IMG/VR virus record: IMGVR_UViG_3300050014_000073
Coordinates: 19,141-83,140 of that record
Strand: one strand, 5' to 3'
Source: a virus
DNA length: 64,000 nucleotides
The notes below the pieces were generated by a model that was not told where the DNA came from, searched no databases, and was given only the letters and a program-made list of their open reading frames with translations. This document shows positions 14,221 to 20,580 of this stretch, piece after piece (position 1 is the stretch's first letter; every line of letters begins with the position of its first letter). The translations under genes were made by a program, and so were the position numbers.

Positions 14221-15234
14221 ATGCAAGTAATACGAGTAAGAAACATCAACCAAGCGTGGGATCATGCAAAGATCCTTCTCAATGCCAATCACACAACTCG
14301 TCCCAGTCGGGTCGGGGAGGTGATTGAATACCCCGACCCAGTCACGACGGTCTACGAGAAGCCGTGTGAGCGTGTCCTCTTCAATGAGAAGCGGAATGCT
14401 AATTGCTTTTTCAATTTCATGGAAGCAATGCATATGCTTGCGGGCCGAAATGATGTCGCGTGGCTGGAACGATTCAATTCCAAGATTCGCGATTTCATCG
14501 GTAACGTGGAAGTGCAGCATGGTGCATACGGCTACCGCTGGCGAAAGTTCTTCGACATGGACGGGGGCGCAGAGGATGACTATGCGGACCAGATTCTCAA
14601 GATCATTCGGATGCTGAAGAAGAACCCCGATGAACGCCGCGCTGTTCTTACCATGTGGAGTCCGTTGGCGGACTTGGAACGACCAGATCTTGCAGACGTG
14701 CCGTGCAATTTGATCTGCACGTTCAAGATTCGAGGCGGTGCTCTCGACATGATTGTCTTCTGTCGTTCAAATGACATTGTGTTTGGCGCGTATTCTGCAA
14801 ATCAAGTGCACTTCAGCTTTCTGCTGGAGTACATGGCTTCTATGATCGGAGTACCGGTTGGGCGTTACTTTCAGATCTCGGACTCTTGGCACGCTTACAC
14901 TTCTCGTTGGTCCGAATTTGGCGGTCTTGATCCCACTCCGACGATTGATCGCTATGCGTTGGGCATGGTTCCGTTCCCGCTGGTTGATCATCCTGAGACG
15001 TGGGACGAAGATCTGAAGCGGTGGATGGAACGAGACTTCACGCAAGAGTTCTCCAATCGGTTCTTCTCACGAGTTGCTGAGCCGATGTGGCTCTCATGGT
15101 CAGAATACAAGCATAACAATCTCGACAACGCAATTAGGGTTATACGGAATTGTGATGCAGCTGACTGGCGCTGGGCGGGAACAGAGTGGTTGCTCAACAT
15201 CCAGAGGAAGCGAGCAGAGAAGGGGAAGAAATGA
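14221..15234 (+). CDS. dUMP (or dCMP) hydroxymethylase, thymidylate-synthase family
   Basis: A 337-aa protein. The catalytic cysteine is C162 in DVPCNLICTF. The nucleotide-binding signature CRSNDIVFGAYSANQVHF (181-198) is typical of phage hydroxymethylases rather than of true thymidylate synthase (RSCDLFLG). YFQISDSWHAY matches the C-terminal phosphate/ribose loop. It should make 5-hydroxymethyl-dUMP from dUMP with methylene-tetrahydrofolate, the first step of the hypermodification pathway coded from 9225. Which base it uses cannot be settled by eye; the 5-hmdU kinase neighbours argue for uracil. SD GGAAAGGAAAG precedes the ATG. Confidence 0.85.
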   Translation: MQVIRVRNINQAWDHAKILLNANHTTRPSRVGEVIEYPDPVTTVYEKPCERVLFNEKRNANCFFNFMEAMHMLAGRNDVAWLERFNSKIRDFIGNVEVQHGAYGYRWRKFFDMDGGAEDDYADQILKIIRMLKKNPDERRAVLTMWSPLADLERPDLADVPCNLICTFKIRGGALDMIVFCRSNDIVFGAYSANQVHFSFLLEYMASMIGVPVGRYFQISDSWHAYTSRWSEFGGLDPTPTIDRYALGMVPFPLVDHPETWDEDLKRWMERDFTQEFSNRFFSRVAEPMWLSWSEYKHNNLDNAIRVIRNCDAADWRWAGTEWLLNIQRKRAEKGKK

Positions 15235-15422
15235 GACAGGAAGATCCAAAGTCGACTTTAATTGAACGATTTCGGGTATGGCGTCTCTTCTGGGTTGCTT
15301 GCCGTGTCCCGAGACGGAACGATCTCTATATCAACAAGAACGGCTTGCTTCAACGTTGTAAGACGACGAACTACTCGCGTCGCGCTCAAAAGCGTACAAT
15401 TGTGAAAGAGGGATGGAAGTGA
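15231..15422 (+). CDS. Small basic protein, 63 aa
   Basis: ATG overlaps the hydroxymethylase stop (ATGA). MRQEDPKSTLIERFRVWRLF, then a basic body (RRNDLYINKNG, YSRRAQKRTIVKEGWK). No family known. The FRVWR--WVACR pattern resembles QFRVWREKHRKAVQLR in the gene at 17916, which may reflect a shared short helical motif. Confidence 0.65.
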   Translation: MRQEDPKSTLIERFRVWRLFWVACRVPRRNDLYINKNGLLQRCKTTNYSRRAQKRTIVKEGWK

Positions 15423-16009
15423 AGAATCTTTTTGAAAATCTGATGTGGTTCCGAAGATTTGGTTCAACGAGACGCTTCCATTCTGAGACGTTCATCGGAA
15501 CACCAGAGACAGTTCTACACCACTCTGCTAGTACAGCTCTTATCCTGATTCAGGTCTTAGGAGAAAACGTCTCCGTCAACTTGCTCAAGGCTGCTCTGTG
15601 CCACGATCTCGAAGAGGGACTTACAGGCGACGTCCCCGCGCCGGTCAAGTGGGCTATTGGAAATACGTTCGAAGAGTTGGAGCGTCGGATTCGTGTGTTC
15701 CACGATATTCCGTTCCCAGGATTGAACGGCGAGGAACAGCATCAGCTCAAGGCTGCGGATTTTCTGGACTGCGCGATGACGTGTCTCATGCAGCGAAAGA
15801 TGGGGAACTCTCTAATTGATACGGTTTTCGAGAACTTAGTCGAGTATGAAAACCGAAGTCCGATCTTGGGCTACGTTGAGACAATTCTGTTCCTCTATCT
15901 CTGGCGAGAAGTCAAAGCGGAATACAGACAGACGGTTAGCGGAAGCCGATATGGAAGCGTCGGTCACCCCTTCTGGAGTCAAGATGCCAAAAGTGAGAAG
16001 CAAAGCTGA
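15413..16009 (+). CDS. HD-domain nucleotidase, YfbR/DatZ-like
   Basis: A 198-aa HD phosphohydrolase. Histidine pair H36/H37 in TVLHHSAST, the HD pair H64-D65 in ALCHDLEEGLTGDVPAPVKW, and a later KAADFLDC aspartate make up the metal site. The E-TGD-P-PVK signature is that of YfbR 5'-deoxynucleotidases and of the DatZ dATP triphosphohydrolases of Z-genome phages. It may trim the host-type dNTP pool to favour modified nucleotides. Just downstream (16603) is a stub that looks like PurZ, so DatZ ancestry is attractive but not proven. It overlaps the previous gene by 10 bases and the next by 26. Confidence 0.8.
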   Translation: MEVKNLFENLMWFRRFGSTRRFHSETFIGTPETVLHHSASTALILIQVLGENVSVNLLKAALCHDLEEGLTGDVPAPVKWAIGNTFEELERRIRVFHDIPFPGLNGEEQHQLKAADFLDCAMTCLMQRKMGNSLIDTVFENLVEYENRSPILGYVETILFLYLWREVKAEYRQTVSGSRYGSVGHPFWSQDAKSEKQS

Positions 16010-16601
16010 GTTCTTCCGGCTGTCACAGGAAATGGTCTTCGGGAATCGTCTTCAGCAATTCGGGTGGAAACTCTTCGATGAAATGTTTCAAGACTGCCGG
16101 AACGCAAGATGTATTGGTCGCGAACCTTGGTACGATAGCGAACTTCCTCCTATGCCTGAAAAGGTCAGTGTTAGGAACGTACTTGCAGGTGGCGATGAAC
16201 GGGTTCAACGGTATCGTCTCGGACCAGCTTTCGCTCATGCTCATTGTGTCTCGTTGATCAAGACCCACATCGTCACTCCTGAACAGCTCATACTTGATGA
16301 GAGTGCTCCAGATCATCTAGTCACGTTGCAAGCAGAAGTCCGGAATAGCGAAAGGTTTATTGACATGCGATTCGCGCTGCATTCTGGAGTAGGGATGCGA
16401 CCTGCTTATGCCGCAATGAAGCCCGTGAGTGGGATTCGGGCCGTGACAATCCTGAAAGAGTACCTGGACGCACCGTCTTGGGACAACCTCTGTGAAATTC
16501 TTCATGTATATAGCGAAAGTGTCGTAGAGCTGAGTTCGTACTCAGTTCCAGTAGGAGTTCTGGGTCTCTCGACAATTATTTGGGAAGTGAGGAATTATTG
16601 A
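15984..16601 (+). CDS. Hypothetical protein, 205 aa
   Basis: Start at 15984 (GGAG, 5-base gap); ATG 15951 and 15846 are in frame but lack good ribosome sites and lie deep inside the HD gene. MPKVRSKAEFFRLSQEMVFG at the N-terminus; a helical body with FAHAHCVSLIKTH. No family recognised. Gene order, between the HD nucleotidase and the PurZ-like stub, hints at nucleotide metabolism, but nothing in the sequence proves it. Confidence 0.65.
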   Translation: MPKVRSKAEFFRLSQEMVFGNRLQQFGWKLFDEMFQDCRNARCIGREPWYDSELPPMPEKVSVRNVLAGGDERVQRYRLGPAFAHAHCVSLIKTHIVTPEQLILDESAPDHLVTLQAEVRNSERFIDMRFALHSGVGMRPAYAAMKPVSGIRAVTILKEYLDAPSWDNLCEILHVYSESVVELSSYSVPVGVLGLSTIIWEVRNY

Positions 16602-16602
16602 T

Positions 16603-16683
16603 ATGAGAGTTCTTGTTGTTGTTGGTGGCCAGCCTGGATCTGAAGCTAAAGGAAAGGCATGCGTATTTGTCTGGATTACCTAG
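16603..16683 (+). pseudogene. 26-codon stub resembling the N-terminus of PurZ/PurA
   Basis: MRVLVVVGGQPGSEAKGKAC then a few residues and TAG. The hydrophobic strand followed by GGQxGSExKGK matches the phosphate-binding loop of the adenylosuccinate synthetase family (GxQWGDEGKGK). A serine stands where PurA has its catalytic aspartate, as in PurZ, the 2-aminoadenylosuccinate synthetase of Z-genome phages. Nothing of the remaining 300-plus residues is present in any frame. I read it as a truncated remnant; a chance match of a short peptide cannot be excluded. Confidence 0.4.
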
Positions 16684-16838
16684 ACGCAAAGGACAGAAAC
16701 GTTCGTAGGAGCGTCGATTTGGGTAAGAGATCTCACAAGTTCCTTCACGAGTTGGAGACCCGTACGGAACTGAGAGTAGGTCTTGCATTCACAGGTCCGC
16801 ATCAAGACGATCTCGTTTATTGGGATTCTGTTTTGTGA
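16659..16838 (+). CDS. Small hypothetical protein, 59 aa
   Basis: MRICLDYLDAKDRNVRRSVD, start after AAAGGAAAGGC, ending WDSVL. It overlaps the PurZ-like stub in another frame. Hydrophilic, probably helical, with an LAFTGPHQDDLVYW tail. No family recognised. It may be a real gene that invaded the purZ position or a chance frame; the ribosome site favours translation. Confidence 0.4.
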   Translation: MRICLDYLDAKDRNVRRSVDLGKRSHKFLHELETRTELRVGLAFTGPHQDDLVYWDSVL

Positions 16839-16869
16839 TGTCAATCTCCTTTTGCCAAAAACCATTCGC

Positions 16870-16898
16870 TTTACTTTTCTATCGCGTTAGGGTAAAGT
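16870..16898 (+). promoter_or_regulatory. Rightward promoter of the small-gene block
   Basis: TTTACT, 17 bases, TAAAGT. The -35 context CGCTTTACTTT matches the promoter at 7540-7568. Two TAAAGTA half-sites (16893-16899, 16906-16912) overlap and follow the -10, as an operator would. Confidence 0.55.
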
Positions 16899-16914
16899 AG
16901 TAAGTTAAAGTACT

Positions 16915-16985
16915 CTTTGGGGTCCTATCTCGTTGATAGGATTAGCTTGCGGCGCGAGTAGAGACGTTTTCAACGGCTCGTTTGC
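16915..16985 (+). ncRNA. Structured leader RNA in front of the small-gene block
   Basis: After the promoter come two hairpins: CCTATC/GATAGG (16924-16929/16935-16940) and a double stem CGAG/CTCG (16955-16958/16977-16980) around CGTT/AACG (16965-16968/16972-16975). The first start codon is GTG 17006. It could be a 5' regulatory leader or a short independent RNA. The rest of the gap 16839-17005 holds only the promoter and half-sites. Confidence 0.4.
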
Positions 16986-17005
16986 CAGACAGGTGACCAT
17001 ACTCC

Positions 17006-17383
17006 GTGTCTCCTCGTAAATCACACAAGCTTCTTAAGGGCCCAGCTCTGTCCGAGATCCTTCGGGTCACAGTTCACCAAGTCAAGTGGTTCGTCGCGGG
17101 CCAGCCTACTCTTTTGATTCCTCCTTCAACGGCGCTTGCTCTTGTGAGAGAGGGCGAGTATGAAGGTAAGGCAAGTGCCCAGCGAGTCTACTACATACGT
17201 GAAATTGACAATTGTCCAAAGCCTGTATGCAATCCTTCGTATTGGGACGACCGTGCTGTCTACCCTGGTGAAACAGATTCGCCTTCACGACATACTGTAG
17301 ACCTCTGGGACCAAATTCTCAAGCGCCGTTCCAGTCGCGTAGCTGTTCAAGTTGTCGCCGCCCACGCGAGCGGCGTGGATTGA
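17006..17383 (+). CDS. Hypothetical protein, 125 aa, 3' end inside a CRISPR-like repeat
   Basis: GTG start; MSPRKSHKLLKGPALSEILR, then a region SEILRVTVHQVKWFVAGQPT that looks like a helix-turn-helix, and VYYIREIDNCPKP. The last ten codons and the TGA stop are supplied by the solitary repeat at 17354-17386, so the repeat may have landed in, and re-ended, this gene. Function unknown; a DNA-binding regulator is possible. Confidence 0.55.
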   Translation: MSPRKSHKLLKGPALSEILRVTVHQVKWFVAGQPTLLIPPSTALALVREGEYEGKASAQRVYYIREIDNCPKPVCNPSYWDDRAVYPGETDSPSRHTVDLWDQILKRRSSRVAVQVVAAHASGVD

Positions 17384-17386
17384 AAT
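17354..17386 (+). CRISPR. Solitary CRISPR-like repeat 1 (type I-C form)
   Basis: A 33-nt unit, GTCGCC...GCGTGGATTGAAAT. Stem CGCCGC (17356-17361) pairs with GCGGCG (17370-17375); the 3' end GTGGATTGAAAT is the handle of type I-C repeats. There is no second repeat within spacer distance and no cas gene. It shares 28 or more of 33 positions with 19751-19783, and the one differing stem pair is C-G here and T-A there, so pairing is kept. Such single repeats in phages can act as RNA anti-CRISPRs that occupy host Cas proteins. Confidence 0.8.
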
Positions 17387-17400
17387 CAGGTATTTGAAGA

Positions 17401-17733
17401 ATGGCTTCTCCTTCTTCCGGTTTCCTCGCAGCGTCGCTTTCATCTGCAGCTCCCGCTATTAGTTCCCGCCTTCGTTCCTCTGTTCGTTCCGCTCTTAACT
17501 CGCATCAGTCATTGAAAGCCGTCCGCGGTCGCGGATCAGAAGTTCAGTCACATCGTTCAGCTCTTGTCTACTTGCGCGAGCTTGAAGCTGAACTTTGTTT
17601 GGTCCAGAACTTGTTGTTGGACGCTTGGAAAGAGTGCGACTACTCGCGGGATTTCCGGAAGTTTATTCGTCATACTGACCAGGCTCAGCAGCGACTTCAT
17701 CAAGCGATCAAGAAGCTTGCCAGGACCGTATAA
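17401..17733 (+). CDS. Hypothetical protein, 110 aa
   Basis: MASPSSGFLAASLSSAAPAI: a low-complexity Ser/Ala N-terminus, then a helical second half (YLRELEAELCLVQNLLLDAW) with coiled-coil character. The start lies 14 bases after solitary repeat 1 and has a weak ribosome site (GAAGA). No family recognised. Confidence 0.55.
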   Translation: MASPSSGFLAASLSSAAPAISSRLRSSVRSALNSHQSLKAVRGRGSEVQSHRSALVYLRELEAELCLVQNLLLDAWKECDYSRDFRKFIRHTDQAQQRLHQAIKKLARTV

Positions 17734-17740
17734 TCAGGTT

Positions 17741-17914
17741 ATGAGAAATTGGAAAGACGATCCAAAGGCAGTTGAGGCAGTTGAGTATCTTCTGGGCATC
17801 GGAATGAATGCGGACGAGTTCCTTCAAGCAGATATAGAAGAGAGCAGTGATTTGGAATCTGATGATGCCGATCCGGAAGTAGAAAGCCGTATTCATGAGG
17901 TTGTTGAGGAATAG
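17741..17914 (+). CDS. Small acidic protein, 57 aa
   Basis: MRNWKDDPKAVEAVEYLLGI, followed by a strongly acidic tail (EESSDLESDDADPEVES). The start follows GTATAATCAGGTT, the same element seen before 8679 and 49748. Acidic mini-proteins of this kind are often DNA mimics or inhibitors of host enzymes, which is speculation here. Confidence 0.6.
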   Translation: MRNWKDDPKAVEAVEYLLGIGMNADEFLQADIEESSDLESDDADPEVESRIHEVVEE

Positions 17915-17915
17915 T

Positions 17916-18179
17916 ATGCCTATCCGTCAATGCAAGAACGGCCACCTGACAGGCTTTCGAAACTGTTCACTATGCGGCAGCAAGCAGACTCGTGATGTAG
18001 CGTGGAAGGCAGTTGCATCTCCTGATGTTGAGGAAGTTGCATCTCCTGCTGCAGAAGTGAAGCCTCTTCACGTTTCGTTCCTCAATCAGTTCCGGGTTTG
18101 GAGAGAGAAGCATCGGAAGGCTGTTCAGCTTCGATTGCGTACTGCACGTTGGGGATTCAAGGTGCACGAGAGGATATGA
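17916..18179 (+). CDS. Small zinc-ribbon-like protein, 87 aa
   Basis: Start at 17916, one base after the previous stop. MPIRQCKNGHLTGFRNCSLC gives a CxxxH...CxxC zinc-binding pattern, followed by a VASPDVEEVASPAAEVK linker and a basic helix (QFRVWREKHRKAVQLRLRTA). Possibly nucleic-acid binding. The stop overlaps the next start (ATGA). Confidence 0.6.
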   Translation: MPIRQCKNGHLTGFRNCSLCGSKQTRDVAWKAVASPDVEEVASPAAEVKPLHVSFLNQFRVWREKHRKAVQLRLRTARWGFKVHERI

Positions 18180-18394
18180 GCAGTGAAAGGCAGAGACAAG
18201 AGGCGAAGAGCCCAGTCGCGAAGGCGGACAGCTTTGGAGCACCGCTATACGACGAGCAATACGACTACTGGCTCCTCAAGTCTTACAGCAATCCCCGAAA
18301 TGGTCTCTGGATCAGAATTGAGCTGGTCCGAGCAATTCGAGACACAGGCCAATCCAGAAAGTCCGATCTTTTTGGAGGGGGTGGAATGAAATGA
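18176..18394 (+). CDS. Hypothetical protein, 72 aa
   Basis: MSSERQRQEAKSPVAKADSF, then QYDYWLLKSYSNPRNGLWIR and a short basic C-terminus. It overlaps both neighbours by 4 bases (ATGA at each end). Not recognised. Confidence 0.6.
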   Translation: MSSERQRQEAKSPVAKADSFGAPLYDEQYDYWLLKSYSNPRNGLWIRIELVRAIRDTGQSRKSDLFGGGGMK

Positions 18395-18654
18395 GCACTC
18401 ACGTTGTTATCATCGACCGTGACAGCTTCACTCCTCGGCATCTGGAAGCACCGAATCAGTTCATCATTGAAGTCAACTCCCAAGGCTTCAACGCATACCA
18501 GACTACGAGCAAAGGCGAGCGTGAACTGATAGCAACTAGTGCCTCCGTTCTCACGTTTGCTGCAGTCATGGCGAGGATTATCCATGACGCAGGCTTTGCT
18601 GAGCAAGTTCACTTCCTGGCCGTGAAGCTGGACCCGATGGAGGTCAAGCCGTGA
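18391..18654 (+). CDS. Hypothetical protein, 87 aa
   Basis: MSTHVVIIDRDSFTPRHLEA; an alpha/beta small domain ending with a helix (LTFAAVMARIIHDAGFAEQV) and a strand HFLAVKL. Coupled by 4-base overlaps to both neighbours. No family recognised. Confidence 0.6.
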   Translation: MSTHVVIIDRDSFTPRHLEAPNQFIIEVNSQGFNAYQTTSKGERELIATSASVLTFAAVMARIIHDAGFAEQVHFLAVKLDPMEVKP

Positions 18655-18926
18655 TCACGATTTGGAAATACCCTCTTCGTGTTCAATGTGAACAGAACAT
18701 TGATATGCCTGAAGGTGCTCAGGTCCTCTGCGTACAGAATCAAGGTCCTGTTCATACACCTCTTCCTTTCCTTTGGGCGAAGGTTAACACTGAGAAGAAA
18801 CTCGTTCCGAAAAAGATCTTGATTCGGGGAACAGGACACCCATTGGAAGGGGACGCGCATTATATAGGAACGTTCCAGATAGATGGAGGAGATCTTGTCT
18901 TCCACGTCTTCGAGAGGTTTCTATGA
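18651..18926 (+). CDS. DUF7352-like phage protein, 91 aa
   Basis: GTG start overlapping the previous stop. WKYPLRVQCEQNIDMPEGAQ, VLCVQNQGP, PFLWAKVN and ILIRGTGHPLEG follow the order of a widespread small phage protein family (KYPL---D-Q-I-MP-GA--L-V, then LW--V, then GTGHP). Its function is unknown; it is usually found among early small genes. Confidence 0.65.
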   Translation: MITIWKYPLRVQCEQNIDMPEGAQVLCVQNQGPVHTPLPFLWAKVNTEKKLVPKKILIRGTGHPLEGDAHYIGTFQIDGGDLVFHVFERFL

Positions 18927-19237
18927 TCATTCGTGCTCTCGATCTTCAAGGAGTTCCAGTCCCGATGAAGGCTATGCGTCTTCATGGTATCTTTTCTTTA
19001 GAGGCACGATCTCATGAACATCTATACGTTGGTCCAATCGAGATCGAATCTGACGAAGAGTATGAACGGGAAGAAAGACAAGCATACGTTCCAATGGGGG
19101 TTTGCATCATGAACTGCCAGCCTCGAAAGAACTATAAGGAAGTTCCTCCCTGCGAGAAGTCAATCTCGTTGAAGGAGTACCTCCTGTGGTTCGGCTTCGT
19201 CGTACTCCTGGCAATCCTCAGTCGGTGGTGGAGTTAA
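18923..19237 (+). CDS. Small membrane protein, 104 aa
   Basis: MIIRALDLQGVPVPMKAMRL; an acidic middle (EIESDEEYEREERQ) and one C-terminal membrane segment (EYLLWFGFVVLLAILSRWW). Probably tail-anchored with the N-terminus in the cytoplasm. Might be a superinfection-exclusion or other host-membrane factor; nothing identifies it further. Confidence 0.6.
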   Translation: MIIRALDLQGVPVPMKAMRLHGIFSLEARSHEHLYVGPIEIESDEEYEREERQAYVPMGVCIMNCQPRKNYKEVPPCEKSISLKEYLLWFGFVVLLAILSRWWS

Positions 19238-19458
19238 TGACTGCAATCCTCGAACGCCTGAACCGCTGGGTCCAAGCTCTTCCCAGCAATGATTCAATAC
19301 CTGTAACGCATCGGGAAGCTGATATCCTGGCAGAAGGCCTCTCAAAGAACTCTTTCTACTTCAAGATGTCAAACGCGAGTTCTGATCCTCACGTCCTCCG
19401 CAACTCCCTCCAGAAGGGAACATTCCGGTTCTGTAATCATAAGGTGTTCGTGCTATGA
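19237..19458 (+). CDS. Hypothetical protein, 73 aa
   Basis: ATG overlaps the previous stop (TAATG). MTAILERLNRWVQALPSNDS, a HREADILAEGL helix, and GTFRFCNHKVFVL at the end. The last codons lie inside a 22-bp sequence that is repeated after the next gene. Confidence 0.55.
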   Translation: MTAILERLNRWVQALPSNDSIPVTHREADILAEGLSKNSFYFKMSNASSDPHVLRNSLQKGTFRFCNHKVFVL

Positions 19459-19459
19459 T
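19438..19459. repeat. 22-bp direct repeat, left copy
   Basis: CATAAGGTGTTCGTGCT followed by ATGAT. It recurs at 19717-19738 with one mismatch. The two copies bracket the 88-aa gene. Confidence 0.8.
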
Positions 19460-19721
19460 GACCCCTCACAATTCAAAAGCAATCCAAGAGATGATCGCAG
19501 TCGGCGTCATTCCCCAAAACTGCCAGAAGTTTGAGATGCTATCCGACGCCGAAGGAGCTGTTCTGTTCAAGTACGAAGTCTTTGCTACCGAGGAACAGGT
19601 TCAGCAGATTGCCGATGCTCTTAAACGGAATCCAGAAGAAGCTCAGCGGATTACCAGAACAGTGTTGTTCGGGGTAAATGACAAGGACAGTTCCCCTACA
19701 GCTAAAGTAGAACTTCCATAA
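19455..19721 (+). CDS. Hypothetical protein, 88 aa, bracketed by direct repeats
   Basis: MMTPHNSKAIQEMIAVGVIP; a TEEQVQQIADALKRNPEEAQ helix. Two adjacent start codons; overlaps the previous stop. The direct repeats at its ends suggest the gene was inserted or duplicated as a unit. Not recognised. Confidence 0.6.
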   Translation: MMTPHNSKAIQEMIAVGVIPQNCQKFEMLSDAEGAVLFKYEVFATEEQVQQIADALKRNPEEAQRITRTVLFGVNDKDSSPTAKVELP

Positions 19722-19738
19722 GGTGTTCGTGCTGTGAT
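19717..19738. repeat. 22-bp direct repeat, right copy
   Basis: Matches 19438-19459 at 21 of 22 positions. It ends 12 bases before solitary CRISPR-like repeat 2. Confidence 0.8.
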
Positions 19739-19750
19739 TGATATCGTTCA

Positions 19751-19783
19751 GTCGCTGCCCGCGCGAGCAGCGTGGATTGAAAC
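19751..19783 (+). CRISPR. Solitary CRISPR-like repeat 2 (type I-C form)
   Basis: A 33-nt unit, GTCGCTG...GCGTGGATTGAAAC. Stem CGCTGC pairs with GCAGCG; the 3' handle is the canonical type I-C end. It lies in a true intergenic space between the small-gene block and the small terminase gene. No neighbouring repeat or cas gene is present. The T-A stem pair compensates for the C-G pair in repeat 1. Confidence 0.85.
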
Positions 19784-19809
19784 AACCCTTACCTCCTATT
19801 AAAATTCCA

Positions 19810-20166
19810 ATGGCACAAGGAAGTCAGTATCACGTCAACGCCCGGGATAAAGACCGGGTCCAGTGTATGGCAGAGGGCGGAGTTCCAGAGACTCGGATTG
19901 CAGAAATCCTCGACATGGCTCCGAAGACCCTACGCAAGTATTACGGAAAGCTCATCAAGGATTGTTTGGACGAAACCGTAGGCAAGATTGGTCACTCGAT
20001 TGTCCAGAGAGCCTTAGATCTGAACTGCCGTGACGGGGCTTCCTGTGCAATGTTCTATCTCAAGACCCGAGGCAACAAGTACGGATGGTCCGAGAAGATT
20101 GGGTTTGATGACGCAGCTGCTAGCTTGATTAAGCGGGTCATTGGCGTGAAAGACGACGAAATCTGA
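19810..20166 (+). CDS. Terminase small subunit
   Basis: A 118-aa protein. The start is put at 19810 (MAQGSQYHVNARDKDRVQ); an upstream in-frame GTG or ATT would translate the CRISPR-like repeat. An N-terminal helix-turn-helix (VPETRIAEILDMAPKTLRKY, about 28-47) would bind the packaging site, followed by a helical oligomerisation region. Position two genes before the large subunit supports the call. There is no clear ribosome site. Confidence 0.75.
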   Translation: MAQGSQYHVNARDKDRVQCMAEGGVPETRIAEILDMAPKTLRKYYGKLIKDCLDETVGKIGHSIVQRALDLNCRDGASCAMFYLKTRGNKYGWSEKIGFDDAAASLIKRVIGVKDDEI

Positions 20167-20183
20167 TCCAGGTTGGAAACCCT

Positions 20184-20576
20184 TTGCGTGAACATCGTGT
20201 TACTCACCCAACGTTCGGAGTTGTTACCTGGTTCGAAATCAAAGCTGGAACTGCTTCTCTTACCAAGTCTCTCAAAAAGCGGATTTGTAGCTGGTGCCTT
20301 AAGGAAGTTCATGGGTCTCGCCGGACACGTTGTGGAAGTAAGGAATGCGATGAGGCCTTGCACCGTGCGCAGCGTTATTCATATTGTCGAGGCATTCAGC
20401 TTCGTGAACACCGATTCTGCGAGTGTGGAGTACGCGGATCTGAAGTTGACCACGTTGTTCCAGTCAGTCTTGGTGGAACTGGTGACAAGAGCAACCTCCG
20501 TACTTTGTGTCGTGCCTGCCATAAGGTTGCAACTGCTTTGCTTCGCGCAATGAAATCCAAGTACAAGGCTATATAA
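20184..20576 (+). CDS. HNH endonuclease between the terminase genes
   Basis: A 130-aa protein with a TTG start. Zinc pairs CSWC and CGSKEC, then CECG, the HNH core SEVDHVVPVSLGGTGDKSN, and CRACH. The catalytic DH and N residues are intact. HNH proteins beside the terminase assist cleavage at cos ends in several siphoviruses, so this phage may package by a cos mechanism. A homing role is the alternative. Confidence 0.8.
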   Translation: MREHRVTHPTFGVVTWFEIKAGTASLTKSLKKRICSWCLKEVHGSRRTRCGSKECDEALHRAQRYSYCRGIQLREHRFCECGVRGSEVDHVVPVSLGGTGDKSNLRTLCRACHKVATALLRAMKSKYKAI

Positions 20577-20580
20577 AGCA

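Noticed and set aside
17354-19783. A normal CRISPR array
   Set aside because: The two repeats are 2.4 kb apart with genes between and no repeat at spacer spacing.
19738-19809. Longer small terminase starting at 19738
   Set aside because: It would translate the solitary CRISPR-like repeat; MAQGSQYHV at 19810 is a better start.
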